A stretch of 64,000 nucleotides of DNA from Cynocephalus volans (GCF_027409185.1 NC_084478.1:81513624-81577623); one strand, 5' to 3'; positions 23,627 to 35,637 are shown, numbered from the stretch's first letter. The notes: generated by a model from the letters alone, not told the origin. Numbers and translations: made by a program.

Positions 23627-23820
23627 AAGTCATGCTGAATTTTGAAAAGGTCAATTCCAGAATACCAAGTCCATGAGTTAAAAGTGCATTCACACAAGGT
23701 ATTTTCCATCCAAAGGGAGACTAGTCTGAGAAACGAGCCTTGGGAAGCACAAAGCTGAACTTCCCCTCAGGAGCTACTGGCTAGTCTAGTAAAGAGAGCA
23801 CAAGAAGCTACACGGATGTG

Positions 23821-24028
23821 GAGAGGGCGGAACTGCCGGGCGTGAGCGTCAGTGGATCTCGAAGCTCATTTGTCACCGGCCGCAGAGGTGGGAGGGGGGA
23901 AGGGGGAGGTGGAAGGCAGCACTGGAAGCTCATTGGCCTTGTAGGAAGGGCGGGAAAGGTAGCAGAAGCCGGGTTTTCCCTCAGGCCTCTTTTCCCAGCT
24001 GATCGATTCCGACCTGCTGTAGGCTTAG
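23821..24028 (+). promoter_or_regulatory. DMRTC1: Candidate promoter and non-coding exon 1, copy 2
   Basis: Same GC boxes, inverted CCAAT box and TTAG|GTAAGG donor (after 24028) as in copy 1. It differs by a few substitutions, including 'tcttttccc' where copies 1 and 3 have 'tcttgtccc'. Confidence 0.55.
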
Positions 24029-25279
24029 GTAAGGCTTTTGACACAGGTTTTCGTCAGGAATACCACCCTTGTTCTCCATGCCTCTTCTTTCCTCCCTCCC
24101 TCCTGCTCCGAATCCCCAGCCCCTTCCCCTCTCCTCCACCTCAGCGGGGTATCCCCACCCGCCATGACATCCCACTCAGCCCCTACACTTCCCCACACCC
24201 CTTTTGGGAGAACCCTTCGCCCCTGCCCCTGGGACAGGGCTCATGCCCCTGCCTTTTATTCGGAGGTAGGGGAGACAGTGAGTGATCGGGCTTCCTGAGG
24301 AGATGGTACACTCCAGGACGGTGGGGTGGAATGGGGTGTGGGGGGTGGGGCGGAGTGTGGTGATGGTGTGTGCTCAAGCACAATCGTTGAAGTGTGGAGA
24401 AGAGTATGGAAGATTGTTGGGAGGCTGCAGAGGGAGTGCATGGGTTTGCATGAAAGCAGAGAGGGTGCGTCGGCCCAAGAGAAAAATTAGTTTGATGAGG
24501 AGTTGCCGATTGGCTAGATTAAGGCCTGGCACTTCGCAGAGGGCTCAACAAATATCTGTTGAGTAAAGAATGGAGGGAATGAATGAAGGGGTGAATGAAA
24601 ACAATAATTGAAAGAGGGCTGGGGATCCAGGAGAACATTATGGTTTCATGGGGTGGAAGAGGGTATTCAGCTTAAAGGGGGAGCAAGGGAATAATTAAGA
24701 TTGCAGTGGGGTGCAAGAAAAGTCAGAATGGAGTGTGAGGGGAAAACTGAACACAGGGCAAACGTGAAACTAATAGAGTTGAGTGTAGGGAGCATAAAAT
24801 CCTGTGTGGCGAGTGAATGAAGGCAGGAGGTTAGGAAGACTATTGTTGATGTGGATGCCAGAAATAATAGTTGGGTTTGGCAGAATACACGATGATACGC
24901 AAGAAGAGGGTGGAGTAACTGTTGAAGGGGGCACGGGAGTACATGTGCATGCTGAAAATGAAATCTATGGCGGAGTGAAGGTAAGCAAGGAGAAGAGCGA
25001 TCGGCTTGAATGTGTATGCGGCCCATGCTGAGTTTCTTGGTGGGGAGGCTATGTATGAGTGGGGCTTCCTGGGAAGGAGGCTATGTGAGTAAGAAGGTTG
25101 GGGTGAAGGTTAGAGAAAGCCATGGGAGAACAAGGGAGGAGGCAATCTGATTCCAGTGGTGAGAGGGATGGAGAAGAAGAATCGAGCCACTTCACATAGG
25201 ACTTTCCAAGGGCGAAGGAAGTACGTTGGAGGGAGGGCATCACGTGGCCATTCTGACCTCCACTACTGACCCTAGAACC

Positions 25280-28200
25280 ATGGATCCCCAAGAAACACCT
25301 GCTGTGCCCTGCTGCCCCTCGAACTTGGAATGCACCACAGGGTGTGAGATCGGAGCCCCATGGGGGGCTGAACTTGTCCCCAGAAGAGCTATAGGCCGCC
25401 GTGACCACTGCCAGAAGCGTGACATCTCTACCCAAATCAGAGGCCACAAGCGTTTCTGCATCTTCCGGGCCTGCAAGTGTCACAATTGTGCCCTCTTCTT
25501 GTGAGTATGCTGTCTGGCAAGGAGAAGGGTCAGGCCTCCTCTAAATGTGATTAACCTTAGACCTGTAATCCCTCACTTTAGGGAACACCGTCGGGTCTTG
25601 CCTGCTGTGAGTGCCTTGAAGGAGGAGCAGAGGGCAGCGCTGGCAGAGCCAGCGCACCTGGCTCGAAGACTGAAAAGGAGTGTGGCAGCCCCTGCCAAAG
25701 CTCACATCCCTGTCAAGAATTTGGTCATCAAAGGAGTCCTCAGTGAGTGTCTCTGGCCAGGGAGGGAGCCTGAGTTTGGGTGGAGGAAGCAGGAGTAATT
25801 CTCTCACCAGTTCTATCACTGAATTGCTATGTGGCCTTGGGCAAGTTACTCGCTGGACCTTAGCTCGCCCAAGTGTAAAACATCGTCAACATTATTTACC
25901 AAATGTTTGTGGGAATGACAGACCGGGGAGTCGAAAAGGTCCATGGTGAGATGAGACTTCAGATTGGGGGTGGGCAGAGTGGGGTGGGGCTGAGGGGGAA
26001 AGGCTCACCAAAGCTGTCCCTGGTCTTTCACAGCTGGGAAGGTGGACATTGTGCCTCAGCCTGAGGCCCACCCCCACACAACCCCCGAGGAGGTAAGTAG
26101 AGTCTGTTGCCAGTGGGGGAGGGTCCCACCCAGCCACTGCCCAGACCCCTTCCACTGTGTCCCAAAGACGTGGGTTCCATCTCCAATCCTACCACCGTCT
26201 TGCCATGTGACCTTGGGAAAAAAATCACTTCTCCTCCCCGGCCCTCAGTTTCCCTAGTTGCAAAATGAAAGATAAGACTATCTGGTCTTCAAGATCTTCA
26301 GAGCTCTGGCATTCTGGGCTCCTATCCTCATCCCCAAACATGCCCACACCTCCTCTCTCCATGGCCGACCTGGTACCTGACTCCAACCTGTGCTCTGCGC
26401 CCCTGCAGGAGAGCTCCCAAGGGGCTCTGCTCCTCGGCCAGCCCCCAGAACCTCTGTCTCTGCCCTGCACTCCAGTGACCTTGGAGCAGCAACCGATGGC
26501 TTCTCTTTCTAGGCAGCCCCACGGGTCCCCTGTCCTGTGCAGCAGGTGAGTAGAGCAAGGTCATGTCTTGTGTTGTTGTGTGCCCACCCTTGTGCTTGAT
26601 GCTATGGGAGACAGGAGGAGGAAGAGGAGAAGGAGGAGGAGAAGGCAGCATCTCAGGCTAATGGGCAAGACAGGGCTCTCCCAGCTTTGCCATTTCCTAC
26701 TTGTGAGGCTTTGGACAAGTGAGTTTATGTTTTTGAACCCCCCATTTCCCTATGGGTGTACTGGGGACAATATTCTACACCTATAGCATTGACAAGAGAA
26801 CTAGCCTGAGGCCTGACACATAGTAGGCCTTCAACTAGTGAAAGCTGTTATTTCACATGAAACAGATAGATGGGATAGAAGGTCCTGCTGAAAAGTAGGG
26901 CCATGATGGCGACGGCCACAGAGGACCAGGGGAAAGCCCAGAGGCCGTTAGAGAAGGCTTCCTGGAGATGAGGCAAACTTGTCCGTCAAGACCCATGGGG
27001 ATTGGACAGTATGGAGGCGAGAACCAGTCCCTGAACCGGGACAGTAATCACATCTCTGCAGGTGCTTTGCAGGTAAAAGCACGGACACCTGTGTGATTTT
27101 CCATACTCTTCGCTGTTGCCCCAGGAGGAAAAAAGCTGGCAGAAATTAGTGTCTCACAAAAGATATAGAAAAAAGAGGTATGGAAAAGAAAACAGGCCAA
27201 GCAGGAGAAGAGGCTTGCCCAAGCCACGGCAGTGGCTCAGCAGGCATTCGGATTCCCACATCCAGATATTGCAGAATCCTTCCCCTCTCTCTGTTGACTG
27301 GTGCTATGTGTCTGCCACAGGGTTTAATCCCCTGGCCTCTCCTCTCCTTGTTTCTAGATGCTCAGCGCTGATCCTGCAGCCCAGTGCCACCCTTGACTCT
27401 CTTCTACTGCAGCCACAGGTCCTGGAAGAGTAGTGGGGTCCAGAACCCTGGGAGGGGCCGAACTTAGTGAATGGAAAGAACAGAAGACCTCGGGTGTTGG
27501 GCGGGGGTGCGGGCTCTCTAGAACTGGAGGCTTCAGAGGCACTTGTCGCGTTGGAAGGAGGTATGGTTTCCCAGCCCCCATTCTCTCAAGCCCTTTCCTT
27601 TGCAGGCCGCTACAGCATCTGACCAGGCTTTGGCTTCTGCCTCCTCAGAGTGGCAGCGGAAGCTGGAGGCTGTCGAGGCTCTGCTGAGTCTGAGACACTC
27701 TTTTCAGACCCCTTCTGACTCCATCTCCCTCCACCAGGCCTGTGACCCACCAGGTAGCCTGCTCCTTGAGAGGACACGGGGTGGGGATGGTTGGGAATTG
27801 GGGGTTGTTGTGGTAAGCAGGTTCTAACTGGGAAATCAGGGTCGGTGGACTGAACCTCCTTGGAGCCAGCTACCCAAGCTCCTCAGTCTAACTCCTGAGA
27901 TGGTCGTTGAGAACTGCTCAGTGAATCTTTAGTTTATCGAACTTTGTGCCCTTGTCCAGTGCCCTTCGTGCAGAGGTTGAGCGCCCTTTAGTCGAGAAAC
28001 AAGGAAACTGAGGCCCTGAGAGTGGCAGGGACTTGCCCTAGGGCATGCAGCACACATGTTAGGTGGAAGAACCAGGTCTCCCGACTCTCCGCCCAAGGCT
28101 CTCTATCGAGACCCCTGAAGTCTTCTGTGGCCTGGGGAGGACATACAGAGGTGATAAGGGCCTAGTCTGGAAGGAGGTCTGGTCCCTGCCTTCAAGAAAC

Positions 28201-28808
28201 TTCCAGCCTAGATGTGGAGCCTGGATGCCTGTACCGCCTGTGTTTTGTGGCTAAATCTCAATGGTGTGCCCAGAGAGGAAGGGCTGGAGGAGCCCTGAGG
28301 GAAGATAAACTCCTGGGAAGGCTGAGAGGGAAGGCTTGGTATTCCAAGACCAAAATGGTGGATGGGGCATGGTGTGTGAGTGAAGAGGCAACCCTGGAGG
28401 AACTAATGGAACAGAGGGAAATGGGGCTGGAGAGTCTACCAATCACGGACCAGCAGCTGTGGGTGACGAGGAGCCAGGCAACGCTTCTGAGCGAGGGAGG
28501 AGCATATTCAGAGACACCAGCCTTGAGGAAAGAGACGTGGTGGCTGTGATGGAGGGATTGGGGAAGGCGAGAGGGGTGATGAGGAAATCAGAGAGGAAGA
28601 GGTCTGTGCAATAGTCCAGGTGACAAATCTTCAGTTGGGTAGGACAAAAAAAGAGGGGACAGCCAGGAGGGGATATGGATGTGACCTGGCTCTGGCCTCT
28701 TCTTTTCTGTCTATAGCTTCTGCTGAAGAAAGAGGACTCCAGCCTCCCAGTCGCTCTATCGGACCCAGGCCAGACAGCTCCACCTCACTGTCTATTGGAT
28801 ATCTGTGA
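25280..28808 (+). CDS. DMRTC1: DMRTC1-like (DMRT8) gene, copy 2, 292 aa predicted
   Basis: Coding exons: 25280-25500, 25582-25742, 26034-26092, 26409-26545, 27358-27418, 27606-27753 and 28717-28808; phases match copy 1. Relative to copy 1 the first coding exon changes S13P, G30A, D37A, H41R, T71A and W74L. The second gains two codons near residue 95 and changes Q to R, Q to L and G to V. The DM-like module therefore has Arg at the first zinc-Cys position and Arg in place of the NHG His, keeping six of eight usual ligands. The donor after the DM exon is CTT|GTGAGT, weaker than CTG|GTGAGT in copy 1. The coding sequence is identical at protein level to copy 3. The gene is a recombinant: its 5' half carries copy-3 variants and its 3' half copy-1 variants, switching in intron 3 between about 25805 and 25941. 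Confidence 0.8.
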
Positions 28809-29085
28809 TGCATGTCCCTCTTGCGCTAGGAGCCAAGAGAAGGAGGCCTCACTAAAGCACGGCCTACCCTGTTTCTGAATGTGCGAAATGGTTAATGTGC
28901 AAAATGCTTCACATCTTTTTTCTTTTTTTTTTTAAGCCTTTAGGTGTTTTATAAGCTTTCACATCCCTTTAATTATATGGGGCAATTCCTTGACTGAGTG
29001 TGGATTTTCTTGTACCTCCATCCCACCTTACTCCTTTGGATGCTGGGGCCTTTCCAATGACTCTTATAAAAACAGGATTGTGCTA

Positions 29086-29387
29086 CCCAGAGGAATGGAA
29101 ATCATCAAGTCAAAGGTATACCTGTTCCCCAATGTTCATCGCAACACTCTTTACAATAGCCAAGAGTTGTAACCAGCCCAAATGTCCACCATCAGATGAG
29201 TGGATACGGAAAATGTGGTACATCTACACAATGAAATACTACTCAGCTATGAAAACGAATGAAATACTGCCATTTGCAACAACATGGATGGACCTTGAGT
29301 GAATTATATTAAGTGAAACAAGTCAGGCACAGAAAGAGAAATACCACATGTTCTCACTTATTGGTGAGAGCTAAAAATTAATATATA

Positions 29388-29460
<73 letters not shown>

Positions 29461-29638
29461 AAACAACCGGGGAGCGGGGAGAAGATATACCAACCACAAT
29501 TACTTGAAGTTGATGGGACAAGCAAACAGAGGGGACATCGGTGGGGGGAGGGGGGAGGGAGGGGGGAGGGAGGTTTTGGTGAGGGGCAACAATAATCAGC
29601 CACAATGTATATCGACAAAATAAAATTTAAAAAAAAAA
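29086..29638 (+). mobile_element. Chimeric L1 3' fragment between copies 2 and 3
   Basis: Nearly identical to the fragment at 23.06 kb apart from a shorter (CA)n tract (29391-29456). It shares the derived differences 'gtcaaaggtatacc' and 'atgaaatactactc', while the terminal L1 has 'gtcgaagg' and 'atggaatac'. AATAAA lies at 29458-29463 and 29619-29624. The right edge joins the unit border directly. Confidence 0.9.
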
Positions 29639-29833
29639 GAAGTCATGCTGAATTTTGAAAAGGTCAATTCCAGAATACCAAGTCCATGAGTTAAAAATGC
29701 ATTCACACAAGGTATTTTCCATCCAAAGGGAGACTAGTCTGAGAAACGAGCCTTGGGAAGCACAAAGCTGAACTTCCCCTCAGGAGCTACCGGCTAGTCT
29801 AGTAAAGAGAGCACAAGAAGCTACACGGATGTG

Positions 29834-30041
29834 GAGAGGGCGGAACTGCCGGGCGTGAGCGTCAGTGGATCTCGAAGCTCATTTGTCACCGGCCGCAGAG
29901 GTGGGAGGGGGGAAGGGGGAGGTGGAAGGCAGCACTGGAAGCTCATTGGCCTTGTAGGAAGGGCGGGAAAGGTAGCAGAAGCCGGGTTTTCCCTCAGGCC
30001 TCTTGTCCCAGCTGATCGATTCCGACCTGCTGTAGGCTTAG
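29834..30041 (+). promoter_or_regulatory. DMRTC1: Candidate promoter and non-coding exon 1, copy 3
   Basis: GC boxes, inverted CCAAT box and donor TTAG|GTAAGG (after 30041) are conserved with copies 1 and 2. Nothing in the sequence suggests that this copy is silenced. Confidence 0.55.
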
Positions 30042-31292
30042 GTAAGGCTTTTGACACAGGTTTTCGTCAGGAATACCACCCTTGTTCTCCATGCCTCTTC
30101 TTTCCTCCCTCCCTCCTGCTCCGAATCCCCAGCCCCTTCCCCTCTCCTCCACCTCAGCGGGGTATCCCCACCCGCCATGACATCCCACTCAGCCCCTACA
30201 CTTCCCCACACCCCTTTTGGGAGAACCCTTCGCCCCTGCCCCTGGGACAGGGCTCATGCCCCTGCCTTTTATTCGGAGGTAGGGGAGACAGTGAGTGATC
30301 GGGCTTCCTGAGGAGATGGTACACTCCAGGACGGTGGGGTGGAATGGGGTGTGGGGGGTGGGGCGGAGTGTGGTGATGGTGTGTGCTCAAGCACAATCGT
30401 TGAAGTGTGGAGAAGAGTATGGAAGATTGTTGGGAGGCTGCAGAGGGAGTGCATGGGTTTGCATGAAAGCAGAGAGGGTGCGTCGGCCCAAGAGAAAAAT
30501 TAGTTTGATGAGGAGTTGCCGATTGGCTAGATTAAGGCCTGGCACTTCGCAGAGGGCTCAACAAATATCTGTTGAGTAAAGAATGGAGGGAATGAATGAA
30601 GGGGTGAATGAAAACAATAATTGAAAGAGGGCTGGGGATCCAGGAGAACATTATGGTTTCATGGGGTGGAAGAGGGTATTCAGCTTAAAGGGGGAGCAAG
30701 GGAATAATTAAGATTGCAGTGGGGTGCAAGAAAAGTCAGAATGGAGTGTGAGGGGAAAACTGAACACAGGGCAAACGTGAAACTAATAGAGTTGAGTGTA
30801 GGGAGCATAAAATCCTGTGTGGCGAGTGAATGAAGGCAGGAGGTTAGGAAGACTATTGTTGATGTGGATGCCAGAAATAATAGTTGGGTTTGGCAGAATA
30901 CACGATGATACGCAAGAAGAGGGTGGAGTAACTGTTGAAGGGGGCACGGGAGTACATGTGCATGCTGAAAATGAAATCTATGGCGGAGTGAAGGTAAGCA
31001 AGGAGAAGAGCGATCGGCTTGAATGTGTATGCGGCCCATGCTGAGTTTCTTGGTGGGGAGGCTATGTATGAGTGGGGCTTCCTGGGAAGGAGGCTATGTG
31101 AGTAAGAAGGTTGGGGTGAAGGTTAGAGAAAGCCATGGGAGAACAAGGGAGGAGGCAATCTGATTCCAGTGGTGAGAGGGATGGAGAAGAAGAATCGAGC
31201 CACTTCACATAGGACTTTCCAAGGGCGAAGGAAGTACGTTGGAGGGAGGGCATCACGTGGCCATTCTGACCTCCACTACTGACCCTAGAACC

Positions 31293-34200
31293 ATGGATCC
31301 CCAAGAAACACCTGCTGTGCCCTGCTGCCCCTCGAACTTGGAATGCACCACAGGGTGTGAGATCGGAGCCCCATGGGGGGCTGAACTTGTCCCCAGAAGA
31401 GCTATAGGCCGCCGTGACCACTGCCAGAAGCGTGACATCTCTACCCAAATCAGAGGCCACAAGCGTTTCTGCATCTTCCGGGCCTGCAAGTGTCACAATT
31501 GTGCCCTCTTCTTGTGAGTATGCTGTCTGGCAAGGAGAAGGGTCAGGCCTCCTCTAAATGTGATTAACCTTAGACCTGTAATCCCTCACTTTAGGGAACA
31601 CCGTCGGGTCTTGCCTGCTGTGAGTGCCTTGAAGGAGGAGCAGAGGGCAGCGCTGGCAGAGCCAGCGCACCTGGCTCGAAGACTGAAAAGGAGTGTGGCA
31701 GCCCCTGCCAAAGCTCACATCCCTGTCAAGAATTTGGTCATCAAAGGAGTCCTCAGTGAGTGTCTCTGGCCAGGGAGGGAGCCTGAGTTTGGGTGGAGGA
31801 AGCAGGAGTAATTCTCTCACCAGTTCTATCACTGAATTGCTATGTGGCCTTGGGCAAGTTACTCGCTGGACCTTAGCTCGCCCAAGTGTAAAACATCGTC
31901 AACATTATTTACCAAATGTTTGTGGGAATGACAGACCGGGGAGTCGAAAAGGTCCGTGGTGAGATGAGACTTCAGATTGGGGGTGGGCAGAGTGGGGTGG
32001 GGCTGAGGGGGAAAGGCTCACCAAAGCTGTCCCTGGTCTTTCACAGCTGGGAAGGTGGACATTGTGCCTCAGCCTGAGGCCCACCCCCACACAACCCCCG
32101 AGGAGGTAAGTAGAGTCTGTTGCCAGTGGGGGAGGCTCCCACCCAGCCACTGCCCAGACCCCTTCCACTGTGTCCCAAAGACGTGGGTTCCATCTCCAAT
32201 CCTACCACCGTCTTGCCATGTGACCTTGGGAAAAAAATCACTTCTCCTCCCCGGCCCTCAGTTTCCCTAGTTGCAAAATGAAAGATAAGACTGTCTGGTC
32301 TTCAAGATCTTCAGAGCTCTGGCATTCTGGGCTCCTATCCTCATCCCCAAACATGCCCACACCTCCTCTCTCCATGGCCGACCTGGTACCTGACTCCAAC
32401 CTGTGCTCTGCGCCCCTGCAGGAGAGCTCCCAAGGGGCTCTGCTCCTCGGCCAGCCCCCAGAACCTCTGTCTCTGCCCTGCACTCCAGTGACCTTGGAGC
32501 AGCAACCGATGGCTTCTCTTTCTAGGCAGCCCCACGGGTCCCCTGTCCTGTGCAGCAGGTGAGTAGAGCAAGGTCATGTCTTGTGTTGTTGTGTGCCCAC
32601 CCTTGTGCTTGATGCTATGGGAGACAGGAGGAGGAAGAGGAGAAGGAGGAGGAGAAGGCAGCATCTCAGGCTAATGGGCAAGACAGGGCTCTCCCAGCTT
32701 TGCCATTTCCTACTTGTGAGGCTTTGGACAAGTGAGTTTATGTTTTTGAACCCCCCATTTCCCTATGGGTGTACTGGGGACAATATTCTACACCTATAGC
32801 ATTGACAAGAGAACTAGCCTGAGGCCTGACACATAGTAGGCCTTCAACTAGTGAAGGCTGTTATTTCACATGAAACAGATAGATGGGATAGAAGGTCCTG
32901 CTGAAAAGTAGGGCCATGATGGCGACGGCCACAGAGGACCAGGGGAAAGCCCAGAGGCCGTTAGAGAAGGCTTCCTGGAGATGAGGCAAACTTGTCCGTC
33001 AAGACCCATGGGGATTGGACAGTATGGAGGCGAGAACCAGTCCCTGAACCGGGACAGTAATCACATCTCTGCAGGTGCTTTGCAGGTAAAAGCACGGACA
33101 CCTGTGTGATTTTCCATACTCTTCGCTGTTGCCCCAGGAGGAAAAAAGCTGGCAGAAATTAGTGTCTCACAAAAGATATAGAAAAAAGAGGTATGGAAAA
33201 GAAAACAGGCCAAGCAGGAGAAGAGGCTTGCCCAAGCCACGGCAGTGGCTCAGCAGGCATTCGGATTCCCACATCCAGATATTGCAGAATCCTTCCCCTC
33301 TCTCTGTTGACTGGTGCTATGTGTCTGCCACAGGGTTTAATCCCCTGGCCTCTCCTCTCCTTGTTTCTAGATGCTCAGCGCTGATCCTGCAGCCCAGTGC
33401 CACCCTTGACTCTCTTCTACTGCAGCCACAGGTCCTGGAAGAGTAGTGGGGTCCAGAACCCTGGGAGGGGCCGAACTTAGTGAATGGAAAGAACAGAAGA
33501 CCTCGGGTGTTGGGCGGGGGTGCGGGCTCTCTAGAACTGGAGGCTTCAGAGGCACTTGTCGCGTTGGAAGGAGGTATGGTTTCCCAGCCCCCATTCTCTC
33601 AAGCCCTTTCCTTTGCAGGCCGCTACAGCATCTGACCAGGCTTTGGCTTCTGCCTCCTCAGAGTGGCAGCGGAAGCTGGAGGCTGTCGAGGCTCTGCTGA
33701 GTCTGAGACACTCTTTTCAGACCCCTTCTGACTCCATCTCCCTCCACCAGGCCTGTGACCCACCAGGTAGCCTGCTCCTTGAGAGGACACGGGGTGGGGA
33801 TGGTTGGGAATTGGGGGTTGTTGTGGTAAGCAGGTTCTAACTGGGAAATCAGGGTCGGTGGACTGAACCTCCTTGGAGCCAGCTACCCAAGCTCCTCAGT
33901 CTAACTCCTGAGATGGTCGTTGAGAACTGCTCAGTGAATCTTTAGTTTATCGAACTTTGTGCCCTTGTCCAGTGCCCTTCGTGCAGAGGTTGAGCGCCCT
34001 TTAGTCGAGAAACAAGGAAACTGAGGCCCTGAGAGTGGCAGGGACTTGCCCTAGGGCATGCAGCACACATGTTAGGTGGAAGAACCAGGTCTCCCGACTC
34101 TCCGCCCAAGGCTCTCTATCGAGACCCCTGAAGTCTTCTGTGGCCTGGGGAGGACATACAGAGGTGATAAGGGCCTAGTCTGGAAGGAGGTCTGGTCCCT

Positions 34201-34821
34201 GCCTTCAAGAAACTTCCAGCCTAGATGTGGAGCCTGGATGCCTGTACTGCCTGTGTTTTGTGGCTAAATCTCAATGGCGTGCCCAGAGAGGAAGGGCTGG
34301 AGGAGCCCTGAGGGAAGATAAACTCCTGGGAAGGCTGAGAGGGAAGGCTTGGTATTCCAAGACCAAAATGGTGGATGGGGCATGGTGTGTGAGTGAAGAG
34401 GCAACCCTGGAGGAACTAATGGAACAGAGGGAAATGGGGCTGGAGAGTCTACCAATCACGGACCAGCAGCTGTGGGTGACGAGGAGCCAGGCAACGCTTC
34501 TGAGCGAGGGAGGAGCATATTCAGAGACCCCAGCCTTGAGGAAAGAGACGTGGTGGCTGTGATGGAGGGACTGGGGAAGGCGAGAGGGGTGATGAGGAAA
34601 TCAGTGAGGAAGAGGTTTGTGCAATAGTCCAGGTGACAAATCTTCAGTTGGGTAGGACAAAAAAAGAGGGGACAGCCAGGAGGGGACATGGATGTGACCT
34701 GGCTCTGGCCTCTTCTTTTCTGTCTATAGCTTCTGCTGAAGAAAGAGGACTCCAGCCTCCCAGTCGCTCTATCGGACCCAGGCCAGACAGCTCCACCTCA
34801 CTGTCTATTGGATATCTGTGA
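31293..34821 (+). CDS. DMRTC1: DMRTC1-like (DMRT8) gene, copy 3, 292 aa predicted
   Basis: Coding exons: 31293-31513, 31595-31755, 32047-32105, 32422-32558, 33371-33431, 33619-33766 and 34730-34821. The predicted protein is identical to copy 2, including Arg at the first zinc-ligand position and the Ala-Glu-Pro-Ala segment near residue 95. Single-base differences from copies 1 and 2 cluster in its 3' half but fall in introns or flanks (for example near 31955, 32857, 34248 and 34277), so exons 4-8 match the other copies. This is probably the right-hand ancestral copy, because it alone retains the original 3' flank beyond the L1. No AATAAA was seen in its terminal L1, unlike copies 1 and 2, so its polyadenylation site is unclear. 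Confidence 0.8.
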
Positions 34822-35094
34822 TGCATGTCCCTCTTGCGCTAGGAGCCAAGAGAAGGAGGCCTCACTAAAGCACGGCCTACCCTGTTTCTGAATGTGCGAA
34901 ATGGTTAATGTGCAAAATGCTTCACATCTTTTTTTTTTTTTTAAGCCTTTAGGTGTTTTATAAGCTTTCACATCCCTTTAATTATATGGAGCAATTCCTT
35001 GACTGAGCGTGGATTTTCTTGTACCTCCATCCCACCTTACTCCTTTGGATGCTGGGGCCTTTCCAATGACTCTTATAAAAACAGGATTGTGCTA

Positions 35095-35637
35095 CCCAGA
35101 GGAATGGAAATCATCAAGTCGAAGGTATACCTGTTCCCCAATGTTCATCGCAACACTCTTTACAATAGCCAAGAGTTGTAACCAGCCCAAATGTCCACCA
35201 TCAGATGAGTGGATACGGAAAATGTGGTACATCTACACAATGGAATACTACTCAGCTATAAAAACGAGTTAAATACTGCCATTTGCAACAACATGGATGG
35301 ACCTTGAGAGAATTATATTAAGTGAAACGAGTCAGGCACAGAAAGAGAAATACCACATGTTCTCACTTATTGGTGAGAGCTAAAAATTAATATATAATTC
35401 ACACACACACACACACACACACAGACACACACACACACACACAAAAAAACCCGGGGGGTGGGGAAGAATATATAACAACCACAACTACTTTAAGTTGATG
35501 CGACAAGCAAGCAGAAAGGACATTGTTGGTGGGGAGGCGGGAAGGGAGGAGGGAGGGAGGTTTGGGTGAGGGGCAACAATAATCAGCCACAATGTATATC
35601 GACATTATAAAATTTAAAAAAAAAAAACCAAAACAAC
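35095..35637 (+). mobile_element. Ancestral L1 3' fragment with 17-bp target-site duplication
   Basis: A 5'-truncated L1 end (last part of ORF2, CA repeat with an 'ag' interruption at 35399-35443, G-rich block, poly(A)). It is flanked on both sides by 'aaaacaggattgtgcta' (35078-35094 and 35638-35654). The usual 'gacaaaataaaa' end is mutated to 'gacattataaaa', so no AATAAA remains. Confidence 0.93.

Larger units (their letters stand above)
17607..35637 (+). repeat. Tandem array: three 6-kb units each carrying a DMRTC1-like gene
   Basis: Three head-to-tail units: 17607-23626 (about 6020 bp), 23627-29639 (about 6013 bp) and 29640-35637. The landmark 'catgctgaattttg' starts at 17611, 23631 and 29644. 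Units differ at a small number of sites outside one block in unit 1 (about 18.95-19.8 kb). Every unit contains the promoter, all eight exons and a 3' L1 fragment, so each could be transcribed on its own. Units 1 and 2 end in chimeric L1s; unit 3 ends in the ancestral L1. Confidence 0.95.

Noticed and set aside
19263-34821. Assigning the genes to DMRTC2 instead of DMRTC1
   Set aside because: The C-terminal segments resemble DMRTC2 too, but the N-terminus ([12 protein letters not shown]), the degenerate DM module and the tandem multi-copy state fit DMRTC1 better. A protein search would settle it.
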